From Chamaecyparis obtusa (Eukaryota > Streptophyta > Pinopsida > Cupressales > Cupressaceae), in assembly GCA_027943335.1 (NCBI GenBank), contig BSBK01004089.1:2202501-2266500 (forward strand): DNA of 64,000 nt, in the 5' to 3' direction. Under the pieces are notes generated by a model. The model did no database searches. It saw only the letters and a list, made by a program, of their open reading frames with translations, and was not told the origin of the DNA. A program made the translations under genes and the position numbers. Positions 1 through 10,100 of this stretch are shown one piece after another. Every line of letters starts with the position of its first letter. The first letter of the stretch is position 1.

Positions 1-1
1 C

Positions 2-166
2 TATGGAAGGAATAGTGTTGGTGTTAGGTTTCATTTATTATTAAATTCATGGTTTCCAAGATGTGTTGAGGAGTTTGCTCCTTGTTTAATGTTAACTATT
101 CCTACACAATCCACTCATAAAATAGTGAAATGCTATGTGGAAGGGATGGTTGATAGTGTTCCTTGA
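2..166 (+). pseudogene. Partial open frame at window edge, unrecognised
   Basis: Frame 2 is open from the window edge for 54 codons to TGA at 164-166, and the same frame continues about 38 codons further into the tandem repeat that starts at 238. The peptide looks protein-like (it contains CYVEGMVDSVP and is rich in Cys, Trp and Phe). I do not recognise a family. It could be the 3' end of a gene or element that begins outside the window, or chance. Confidence 0.2.
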
Positions 167-237
167 GGGAAGGGGGATTGTGAAAGATGTGTTATCATTG
201 TATTGTGTATTTCCAATATGTTTGGATGCAGGGCAGA

Positions 238-970
238 CCAGGAGAATGAAGGATCACTCACTGATTGCATGATAACCCAGTTTTGAAGGGTCACTGGTTG
301 AGGGGATAGTCAAGGTCTGGATGATTGCGCCATTGGAGGACCCTATTTCTTTGTAGTAATTTCTATTCAAATTGGATGCATGGATTTCTTGTAAATTATC
401 AGCTACTACGTATCATGCAACTTCATTCGTAAATCTTTATATACTTCTCTAGGGTTGTAAGCCACTTAGGGATCAAAATACAGAGACTAAATCAAAATTG
501 TTCTTTGTCCTATTTCCTTTTAACAAAGTCTCAAATATCAATGATATAATATACATTTGATGCCCTAAGCTATCAAATATACAAATGATGCCTACCTAGA
601 AGCTCACCAGGAGAATGAAGGATCACTCACTGATTGCATGATAACCCAGTTTTGAAGGGTCACTGGTTGAGGGGACAGTCAAGGTCTGGATGATTGGGCC
701 ATTGAAGGACCATAGTTCTTTGTATTAATTTTTATTCAAATTGGATGCATGGATTTATTGTGAATTATCAGCTGCTATGTATCCTGCAACTGCATCTGTA
801 AATCTGCATATACTTCTCTAGGGTTGTAAGCCACTTAGGGATCAAAATAGAGAAACTAAATAAAAATCATTCTTTGTCCTATTTCCTTTTAACAAAGTAT
901 CAACTATCAATGATACAATACATTTGATGCCCTAAGCTATCAATACAAATGGCACCTAGCTAAAAGCTCA
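238..970. repeat. Tandem duplication, unit about 369 bp
   Basis: Two head-to-tail copies, about 238-606 and 607-970. Both begin with CCAGGAGAATGAAGGATCAC and contain the same ordered blocks, such as GGGTTGTAAGCCACTTAGGG. The offset is 369 bases at the start; the second copy is a few bases shorter. Copies differ by scattered substitutions and small indels. No coding potential is seen in either copy. Confidence 0.9.
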
Positions 971-1015
971 CGGGCTGTCCATTTGATAACCACAGTCAAC
1001 ATTTCAAAAAAATGG

Positions 1016-1279
1016 ATATCCTTGAGCACAAGCACCAATAACATCAAATAATGGAGTTAAAGCATGGGCTAGGGTAGGACACCAGTAGAATGCAGTCATT
1101 TCAGTGACAAAAATTTACAATGGTGTCATCAAACATATATTCCAGTAATATCAACAAACGTGAATCCAAACATTTGAATACAGTGAATCAATATCCTTGA
1201 GCACAAGCACCAATAACATCAAATAATAGAGATAAAGCACTGGCTATGGCATGACACCAGTAGAATGCAGTCATTTCAG
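1016..1279. repeat. Direct repeat, 175-bp offset
   Basis: About 88 bases at 1016-1104 (starting ATATCCTTGAGCACAAGCAC) recur at 1191-1279 with a handful of substitutions. The intervening 86 bases are not repeated. With the 369-bp duplication just upstream this makes a repeat-built block of unknown origin. Confidence 0.85.
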
Positions 1280-1754
1280 AGAGCATTCATGATCAAATAA
1301 AATGAAATGCATTCAAATATGATGCCAGAGGCTTGAAAGATGAAGAAATCACATACCTTCTCCCGTGCTCAACTTTCGCTCCTTTTCTCCCGCTCCCTCT
1401 ATCCAATCAAAATAAAAATGATGAGGCTATTTCAATTTTTTTTTTAAATGTATACCTTGAATCTTTCAGAGTTATGATGGTCAATTAAACACCCATCGAA
1501 ATACCAACATCATCGGGGCCTATTACAAAAAAAAACACCAAATTCATAAGAAAAAGTTATCCGTCGGAAACTTCTGTCAAAATTTGGCCCCAAATGTAGT
1601 AGTGTGGTATTCGGTAAAGTGAACAGACATATTGTTATTTTATCTTATCGAGTTGCATAAATTATTGATATAGTTTTGAAATGTACATCTAGGAGTTTGG
1701 GATTGTAGGATAACTGATTTAATTGATTCACCCCCCTCTCAATTATTCTAATAG
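1280..1754. other. Gene-free stretch
   Basis: No convincing ORF. The stretch holds a possible CACTA terminus ending at 1604 and a pyrimidine-rich motif, TTCACCCCCCTCTCAATT, near 1727-1744. That motif resembles sequence often seen close to copia LTR ends. Family B pol homology begins abruptly near 1755, so this is where that element was truncated. Confidence 0.5.
1562..1604 (-). mobile_element. Possible CACTA (En/Spm-type) terminus
   Basis: Read on the minus strand from 1604 the sequence starts CACTACTACATTTGGGGCC and soon contains TTCCGACGGATAAC. A CACTA start plus CCGACGG-type subterminal motifs is characteristic of plant CACTA elements. The element body would lie to the left. I see no matching second terminus, 3-bp target duplication or transposase, so this is tentative. 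Confidence 0.3.
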
Positions 1755-3829
1755 AAGATAAGGCTAAAAAGGAGAGAGTTATATACTACATCAGTAGAAC
1801 TTTGGTTACTTATGAGTTGAACTATTCTATAATTGAAAAAGCATGCCTAGAAGTGGTATTTGCATCTTAGAAGCTCAGGCATTACATGTTGGCACATAAG
1901 GTGAAGCTAGTGGCTAAGATAGATCCACTTAAGTATCTATTGAGTAAAGAAACATTAACAAGAAGACTAGCCAAATGGGTCTTGGTACTAAGTAAATTTG
2001 ACATTGAATATGTTGATAGAAAAGTCATTAAATGATAAGTCATAGTTGATCAACTTGCTGAAACACCATTAACAGATAACATGTCATTACACATAGAATT
2101 TCCTAATGAAGCAATTATGCACTTAATAGAGAACTCATGGAAGATGTATTTTGATGGCTCCTTCACACAACAAGGATCAAGAGATAGATGTTTATTCATT
2201 ACCCCACAAGGATACAAAATTCCAAAGGCATATAAAATGATATTTCCATATACAAACAACATAGAAAAGTATGAAGCTCTCATGAATGGATTGAAGCTTA
2301 CAATAGAATGGAAAATCATTGAATTACACATCTATGGAGATTCACAGCCCATTATCAATCAGGTGAATGGTGACTATTAGACAAAAGATTATAAGCTAAT
2401 GCCTTATAAAAGAATGGTGGATGACTTGAAAAAATATTTTATCTTCATTACATTTGAATAGATTCCTAGATCGGAAAACAAAGCAATGGATGTGATGGCT
2501 ACTTTAGCATCCATGTTACAACTGGAAGAGAATTAATTTCTCTATGACTTCCTGGTAGAAGAACTCCCCTTTCTAGCTTATGACTCACCTGAATCCTAGA
2601 TTATCTATGTCATTGAAACCCAAGTTTTATCCAGATATGCCCATATCTATGCTTATCTAAAAGACCAAACATTCCCTGAAAACTATTCAAGAAATGAAAA
2701 GAGATGCCTTATAAGAGAAACCTCATACTATATAATCATTGCTAACGATTTGTACAGATGTGGTCTAGGTGGTACACTACTTAGGTGTGTAGAAAATGAA
2801 GAGTCAAATTGTGCTTTAAAGGAAGTTCATGAAGGTGTGGGTGGGTCTCACTCGAATGGCTTTTCATTAGCCATGAAACTTTTGAGAGTGGGATACTACT
2901 AGCCTACAATGGAGAAATAAGATATTCATTATTCTAAAACATGCAAGGAATGCTAATTCCATGACAACTTAGTTGGACAGATTTACCCAAATTCATCAAA
3001 TGGACTTAAATACATCATTACTACAATGGAGTATTTTACAAAATGGGTGGAAGCTATGCCACTATCCAATGCAATAGGAAAACAAATCTCAATGTTCATC
3101 TTGAACTACATCATCTGTAGGTATGGAATACCCTCATCGATTGTGACTGACAATGGGGATCATTTCAAAAACAAAGATATGGATGACCTGTGTCTTCAAT
3201 TAAAAGTCACTCAGTACTATTCCTTGACCTATTACCCTCAAGTTAATGGACAGGCTGAGCAATCAAATAAAACTATCTTGAAAATCTTACATAGAACAGT
3301 GAGTAAATCAGGAAGAGACTGGCATTTGCAAATAAATCCAACATTGTGGATGTATTGCACCAGCATTAGAACACCACCTGGCACAAATCCTTTTGCACTA
3401 TTATATGGGTTTGAGGTGGTACTACCAGTTGAAGTATAGATTCCATCACTGAGGGTATCACTGAAAAATCTAGTCATTGATGAGGACTACAAAATCTCTA
3501 GACTACAAGAACTAGAATTACTAGATGGGCGTAGACAATAGGCATTTCATCATCTCAAAGTCTATCAAAAGAGGATGTCGAGAGGATACAACAAGAAGGT
3601 AAAACCAAGAAAATTTTAGGTAGGAGATCTATTCGTAAGAGAAAATCCAAAGAATCAGCAACATCAGGAGAAAAAGGGAAAGTTTGAACCCAACTGGCTA
3701 GGTCCATTTGTTATCATGACTTCATTTGGATCAAGAGCCTATCAATTGGCTACACCAGAGGGAGATGTCCTACTAGATCCAATTAACACTCCACTTGAAA
3801 TAGTTTTACGCTTGACACTTGTGAGGTAG
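1755..3829 (+). pseudogene. pol: Family B pol, 3' half: RNase H, second RNase H, integrase
   Basis: One reading frame carries the whole stretch despite many stops. Visible in order: end of the RT-linked RNase H (YYISRTLVTYELNYS), the second RNase H (MYFDGSF, EKYEALMNGL, HIYGDSQPI), then integrase (VTDNGD and GQAEQSNK for the second Asp and the Glu of the DDE triad) and the end of pol (KFEPNWLGPFV). Two RNase H domains in tandem mark the Tat lineage. Against element A about 24 codons are missing in frame between FHDNLV and GQIYPNSSNG, which removes the first catalytic Asp of integrase. Stops at positions such as 2378, 2900 and 3617 replace Gln or Trp codons intact in element A. Not functional. 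Confidence 0.9.
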
Positions 3830-4250
3830 CACATGTACAGTGAAAAGCAGTTCCTGAAGAAATACAAAAAAAGTAGAAAGAGTTCCTAAAAAAATACAAA
3901 AAGAAGAAGAAAGAGTTCCTAAAAAAAATTAAAAAAAATAGTGGATAGAGTTCTTGAAGAAAAGAAAAAAACATCAAATATTGATCCTTAAAAAAAAAAC
4001 AATGGAAAAAGTCCTGAAAAAAATGACTATCTCGGTGAAAACTTGGTAAACAGGCACCTTGATGATAAAAGAAAAAGAAAAAAAAAGAAGAAAATATGCC
4101 TTGGTGAAAACCTAGCAATAAGTGCCTTGGTAGAAAAAATAGAATCTCTGCCAAGTGATAAAAAAAAATCCCTGGTAAATCAAATACTACATCTATCAGT
4201 TTGTAGCTTAGCAGTTGATCCAATTGACATACACTTAGATCATCCATGAA
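3830..4250. other. A-rich post-pol stretch with GGTGAAAACC repeats
   Basis: Adenine-rich, with GGTGAAAAC(C/T) motifs near 4033 and 4103, each followed by a GGCACC- or GTGCC-type partner. The same arrangement follows pol in element A (33957-34165). Open frames here are short and low in complexity, and I do not regard them as genes. Confidence 0.6.
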
Positions 4251-4375
4251 AATATGTTAGTGTCATCTATTCGACATGCAAGTCAGTTACCAAATGATTA
4301 ATTTTCTTATCTATTAAATTTGATAAATGTGGTACAATTGAATACAATTGAGATATATCTTTCCAAGAATTATTT

Positions 4376-4890
4376 AACTTCATGTACATAGAGAAGTTGA
4401 TAGATTGGTGTTACAAGCTTCAGAATAACTAAAATGATCATCAGAATCATGAAGCTTATCACTTTCACACGTTTCACATTTTAAACAATTGATCTTTACA
4501 AGAATTCCTTTAACTTCATGTACATAGAGAAGATGATATATTGGTGTTGAGAGCTTCAAAATAACTAAAATGATCATCAAAATCATGAAGCTTGTCACTT
4601 TCACATGTTTCACATTTTAAACAATTGATCTTTACAAGAATTTTTTTAACTCCATGTACATAGAGAAGATGATATACTTGTTTTGAGAGCTTCAAAATAA
4701 CTAAAATGATCATCAGAATCATGAAGCTTGTCACTTTCACATGTTTCACATTTTAAACAATTGATTTTTCCAACAATTCTTTTAATTTTATGCACATAGA
4801 GAAGATGATATACTAGTTTTGAGACCTTCGAAATAAATAGAATGATTATCAAAATCATGAATCTTGTCACTTTCACATGTTTCACATTTA
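4376..4890. repeat. Minisatellite, period 136 bp, about 3.8 copies
   Basis: Units begin at 4376, 4512, 4648 and about 4784 with AACTTCATGTACATAGAGAAG or close variants. The period is 136 each time; the last unit ends near 4890. Since 136 is not a multiple of 3, the repeat shifts frame each unit, which argues against a repeated protein. The overlapping minus-strand ORFs here are artefacts of the repeat. It lies between pol and the antisense ORF of family B; element A has nothing equivalent. Confidence 0.92.
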
Positions 4891-5149
4891 TAAGATTTAG
4901 CAGAAAAAACTAAAAAAAAAATCACCCACAAATGCATAAGAACATGAGTCCATTACAAGCTCATTATTTCATCATAATCTATACATTTATATAAATCCAT
5001 AAAAAAATGAAAAAAAAACAAAATTCGGGTACATCAAAATCTTCTTTCTATATATATAACATGTCAAATACATTTGGCACACATCATGTGCCCCGCAAAA
5101 CAAAACGAAAGAAAAAAAATAAAAATACAAAAAAAATTATCACTGCTCA
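4891..5149. other. AT-rich spacer
   Basis: A-rich sequence between the minisatellite and the antisense ORF. I see no gene, terminator or further repeat. Confidence 0.5.
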
Positions 5150-6490
5150 GCATGTGAGGGTTCCGATGTTGAAGCTCCTCTCCCTCCACTTTTGTCTCTC
5201 GGTGGTCAGACACCAACACCATCAATTGGTCTAGTTATCCTCTATGTCATTCCCCTCTCTGTGAATGCCACTTGCCTCTAATCTATTCGGACTGCCTGAT
5301 GGTACAATCTCATATAGTAAGCAACTTCCTACCCAACCCTAACTAAGTCTCTCATGACTGACAAAGTCTCATTCAATAGTTGGGATGCCTCTGAGAGCGT
5401 CACTTCCCATCATGCAGTATCTTGCTCACCTCTGTAGTTTTCTGCCAACAACCTCCATTAATCTCTACCCACTATCAGGTCCTCTAGTTGTTGTCTGATA
5501 TTGCTCACATCTCAAGTAAAAGTATTCAGCTGCTCTTGTGTCTCTATTGTAATGGTGTCAATCTCTACCATTATTTTTTGGGATGCCTCAACCTTGGTCT
5601 GTAATACGTCATAGGCTAACTAAGCATTGTCTTCCTGATTTTTCTCTACCTCTATCAAATCTTGTAAATGGGTCACTTCAGTCTGAGCACTATCTTCAAG
5701 GACTCTATCCATCAGACCCTACAACCAGATAACCTCCTTCTCATCTTGGTCAACCCTATCTTTCTCCATCATAAGAAGTCCCTGTAGGTTGGTTCTCTCT
5801 ATGACCACCACACCATGGTCCTCCTACAACACATATCTTGGTCGCAATCCCTGATCAAACAAAGATGATTGAACTGAGGAACCTGGCCCTGATCCTTGCA
5901 GTAGTACCACAAGATTCACTCCTTTTAGTTGATCACCTAGTTTCCTTTGTCCAGGAAAGCTGTAAAATACTATATGGTATTCCTCCCCACGATGCTACAT
6001 CTAGACCTCCCTCATGCAGCCTATCCATCTGAGCCATCAGCTCTACAAGGTAACATTCTTGATTAGTGAGACATGTCTCACCCTATGACTACAGTGGTGT
6101 ACAATCTTGTTGATCTTGATTAGGGGCATCAACCTAACCACCTAGTCCACTTGGTCAATCTTGAGGAAAATCATGAGGCAACATGAGGCATCAACAGACA
6201 TGTATCTCTTTATGGATGTATTATTCTAAGCTTTGGCCTCACCTATCTCCCATCTGCACTCTCATCACCACCATCTTCACTCCTACTTCCTCTCATTATA
6301 CCTAATGCCTCTTCTTATCCTCACCGATGATCCCTATCTCTTAGCCCTCCTCTCTGATACACTTGTTGCATCTGCTCTTGTAAATCCTCCATAGCCTTTT
6401 CACTTGCTAAATTCTGATCATTTATGCTTTCTCAAATATTGAGAACACTCTACCGTTAAAATTCAGCCCATGTCTTGTCTTTGTAGCCAT
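5150..6490 (-). pseudogene. Family B antisense extra ORF, coiled-coil-like, decayed
   Basis: Read on the minus strand, long stretches make protein-like sequence interrupted by TAG and TGA stops and at least one frameshift. An ATG at 6490 follows a TATATACA run. Recognisable blocks are an acidic, Gln-rich helical stretch (KAMEDLQEQMQQVYQRGGL, about 6400-6350) and a coiled-coil-like block rich in Glu, Gln, Leu and Val (about 5720-5450). It has no transposase or pol motif and no visible PMD motif. Antisense extra ORFs are known in Tat-lineage elements. It may correspond to the coiled-coil C-terminal part of the antisense gene in element A, but I could not align them by eye. Confidence 0.45.
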
Positions 6491-9253
6491 TGTATATAGT
6501 GCAGAGGCACTTCTTCCAAAAATCAAATCTTCTCAGTAGGTCAAAAAATTAATCTACATATTCATATGATATTCCATCATCACATATGATAATAGAAGTT
6601 GTTACCATCCCCAATATCATGCTTGGAAAGATGTCCACACATTGTGTCATATCCATCTAGAATTATGAGCTTTTCAAATGTATCAAATCAAGGTCACGCA
6701 TTCTTCTAGCTGTGCACTCCAAAAAATTCCTAAGAATGGAATCTGTCTCTATCAAGATCCTAGGAAAATCATTTTCCTAGGGGAAATGGTCTTAAGTCAT
6801 GCAAGTCGCAACATTTCTTAGTCATTGTTAAGACTTTTTGCTAGGGTGTTGCTTATCCCTAGTTTTCAATTGATGCTAAACTATGAAAACAAAGGTATTT
6901 CTTAATGCCACCAAAAATAGTAATTCTTAATACTTGGAGCTAAAAGTGTTCCTAAGCACTACATCATGAAGATAAGAGTGTTTCTAAACACTAAACAAAT
7001 ATTTACTATTTTACACAAACAATGATAAAATAAATTTTTATGATTGATAATATTTTCTACATGTGTTTGCAAACTAAACAAATGTGTTTCTTAACACTAC
7101 AATAACAATTACATATTTTTTGGATGAATGATCGATCATGTATTCTTAAACTTGTCTCAATGATGTTTATGAACTAGAGAAACTAAATGAAGGAGTCATG
7201 AATTTTCTTAGTTTGTGATTACTTGTTATAAATTTGTGATTGTTATGTTCCTTGAGTAACTCGACGATGTCTAAAAATGACTAGAGAAACAAGGACTAGG
7301 GGCATAACATTTTCTTTGTCTTTTGCTTGTGGTAATAAATCCTATGATCTAAGGTGATTATATGGAATGGGTGTCTATGATAAGTGCCTCCATCATGATT
7401 GGAATGCCACATATACCTCGACTAATTTCCTTTGAAAGCTTTAGTGAGGTTGGATTTATTTCCTTGTCTATTTTAAAATGAAATGAAAACAACTTCCTAG
7501 TCAGGTGCACAATAAAAACAAGACTATACCCAAGGATATAAATATTTTAGAAAAAAGGTCATTATGGGTATATACATATATGTAAATGTTGCACAAGAAT
7601 AGAAAACATTTATATTGATAGGAAGTAACTGACGCAACACTCTAGCTTATATGCTTTAATGTTTAACTTTCGACATGATGAATGAAAGGGAAGGATTCAT
7701 ATTTTCATGATTGCTAAATCTATCAGTGAAAATTGTACTAACCTATGGGGTCTAAATTATAAATACTCTATGATGATAATAGAATCACTCTGAATAAACA
7801 ATGTCTGTCCTAGGTGTCTTAGTCTAGGTGCATTTCATTGTTTATTGCATTAAGTTCATTCTTAGTTGCATTATCATATTAAGTTTCATTAGATTCATTT
7901 TAGTTACATTGAAGTACATTTTAGATTGCATTTATCTTAACTTAATTGCATTCATTTTAAGTTGCATCAGTATGATAGTATGAATGTGATTAACTAGCAT
8001 CAATATGAGTGAAAATTCTAAACATCAATGTTTACAAGTTTGACCAAGTACATCATACAATCATCAAGATCAAATCAACATGACAGATTATCTATCACTG
8101 ATATCCATGCACCTACATAATCATGTTAGTATCATAAATATGTCTTCCTTAATGCATCCATCATCATACATCAATACTTGGTGACCTAAGGCATTTTCAT
8201 AAAAGGATGTCATGGGAAATTCATATCAGAACCGAAATTGGAATAGGTTATTTATATCACTTAAATGAAACAAAAAAAAAGTTACAGAGAAAAGTTAACT
8301 TTCAAAAAGAAAAAGTCATCAATGGTCAAACTATAGTTGACCAAGGGCAGAATGAGTAGAAATGACAACACAAACATGGAAAATACATTTAGTGATGATT
8401 ATTATTCAAATACACTTTCAACAAAAGTCATATTTCAGTCAAATGTAAGTTATGAATGTTGCACAGAGTATAAATAATGCACAAAAAAGCTTACCAAAAG
8501 ATGTATGAAGTGAATTTATCACTCATGTATTGAGTTCTCACTCTAGGATATTGGTTAAACATCAATCAAACTTGGTCAACTCTCATCTTTGGCTAGTCAA
8601 ACTTAATCAAACAGTGTTTTTTAAACACTAAAATTGATCCTGATTGAATTCTGACACATCTAAACGATTTATCGTTTACCCAAACTCATTTCTATCAATC
8701 AAATATCTTCTTAAATATTTTAATACAATGATTTTATCAAATTTCAATTTCAATTTCAATCCCGAGGGGGCATAATCATACCTAAAATTGAATAATTCAA
8801 TTAAATCTTTAATGCCAGGGGCATGACAATTATCTTCAATCAAGTTGAAGATGTTAATATTTCTGACATTGATCAATTTTGTTTCTTTAAATCAAGTTGG
8901 TTATTTTTCATCATCATGGTCCTTCAGATTAAGTTTCTGCAAACCAAATCAAACTGGATATTCCTATTAAATCTTATCGATCTTCGTTCGATCAAGCTCG
9001 AACTCGGTATGGTTGATTCTTGTTCAATCAAGTTCAAAATCGATAACTTTCGAATCATGTGAAGTTTCATTTTTTTAAGCCTAGAATTCTCAAATTTAAA
9101 TTAGTTCTTTCTATTGCTCTCTAAATCTCTCAAAGTAGTTCTTTCTATTGCTCTCTAAATCTCTTGGAATCTATGAATTTTACTGAATTGTTCACTAAAT
9201 CAATTTTCTTTGAATCCCTGTGTTGTTCGCAAAGCAATTCAAAGAGGGGAAAA
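6491..9253 (+). other. Family B 3' non-coding region with polypurine tract
   Basis: From about 6655 this matches 48882 onward, and from about 7106 it matches 10101 onward, so it is a defined family B region. It contains degenerate TTGCATTCATTTTAG-like units at about 7826-7975, repeated TTCTTTCTATTGCTCTC at 9107-9160, and ends with the polypurine tract AAAGAGGGGAAAA (9241-9253) that primes plus-strand synthesis. No gene seen. Confidence 0.75.
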
Positions 9254-10100
9254 TGTAATGACCCAAAATGGGGCTAATAGAATCTAAGACCCTATTTTCC
9301 CTAATTCAGAGTAATCTCCTGATTATGTTAATTTGATTCTTGATTATTAACATAATTTAATAAATTTGATAAAATCAATAAAATTATAAAATCAAGCATT
9401 CCACCATGATTATTTTATTATGGTGGGGATTCCATGTGTCCTCCACCATTATTATTTTATTATGGTGGGGATTCCATGTTCTCCACCATGATTATTTTAT
9501 TATGGTGGAGAATCCACTTCATAATGGTGGGGACTCGATGCCCTCCACCATGATTATTTTATTATGGTGGAGAATCCACTTATTCGTAGTGGAATTCATA
9601 AAATCATTCTTTATTCAAAATGGATCATAGTTCTCATTTTAATATTCAAAGTGGTTTCTTCACTTTGAATTAAATAATCAAAATGGGTGAATCTCAACCC
9701 TTGATCTTCATGCAATCCTGATTGTTGAATTCATCACATTTTCTATAAAAGAAAGTTTTCAAAGCTCATTCAAAGGAGGAGAGATCATTGTTGCATAAGT
9801 AAACTCTACCATTTTGAATTCTAGCTAGTTAATTGCATACATATTCTTATGATTTCTTAGATAATTCATGGTTTTTAGCTTTCATAGATTAGAATCTCTC
9901 ATTCTAGTAGTGTGTTGTCACTGTTTAGAGTCTAAATCTGAGAGCACCATAGACTTTAAATATCACTCTTGGTAGTTAGAGAGCAATAGGACAAATTTGT
10001 TAGTTTCCTTGATTTCCTATTTGTTTAAGAAAATAACAATCTAATGTCTTATTGAAGTGTTGAGTTGTAGGCTAGCAGGTACCACAATTAACAAACCACA
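9254..10100 (+). repeat. Family B LTR, copy 1
   Basis: Begins TGTAATGACCC directly after the polypurine tract and ends AACAAACCACA. The ends agree with LTR copy 4 (59925-60728) and with the minus-strand copy (22096-22853 plus 40583-40617), where the primer-binding site follows the LTR end. Length 847 bp, the longest copy, mainly because it carries four hairpin units instead of three. The first 11 bases resemble the start of the element A LTR. Confidence 0.88.
9401..9570. repeat. Hairpin minisatellite in family B LTR
   Basis: Four copies of a 26-nt imperfect palindrome, CCACCAT, a 12-nt AT-rich loop, then ATGGTGG, at about 9401, 9443, 9483 and 9545, separated by GGATTCCATGT-type spacers. Copy 2 (12388-12490), copy 4 (60070-60200) and the minus copy (22620-22735) carry about three. 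Confidence 0.85.

Larger units (their letters stand above)
1755..10100 (+). mobile_element. Family B Tat-like Ty3/gypsy element, 5'-truncated
   Basis: Contains, in order, the 3' half of pol (1755-3829), an A-rich post-pol stretch with GGTGAAAACC hairpins, a 136-bp minisatellite, a decayed antisense ORF (about 5150-6490), a non-coding 3' region, a polypurine tract (AAAGAGGGGAAAA, 9241-9253) and an LTR (9254-10100). The 5' LTR, gag, protease and RT are missing. The 3' region recurs at 10101 and at 48882, and a minus-strand copy from 22853 downward supplies the family's leader and gag. That pol and LTR belong to one element is inferred from order and from parallels with element A. Confidence 0.65.

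Noticed and set aside
3783..4247. 154-codon minus-strand ORF after family B pol
   Set aside because: Almost entirely Phe/Ser/Leu from an A-rich plus strand; it reads the post-pol non-coding repeats.
4376..4890. CRISPR-like regularly spaced repeats
   Set aside because: Units are contiguous with no unique spacers, and the period is 136 bp. It is a minisatellite in a plant transposon.
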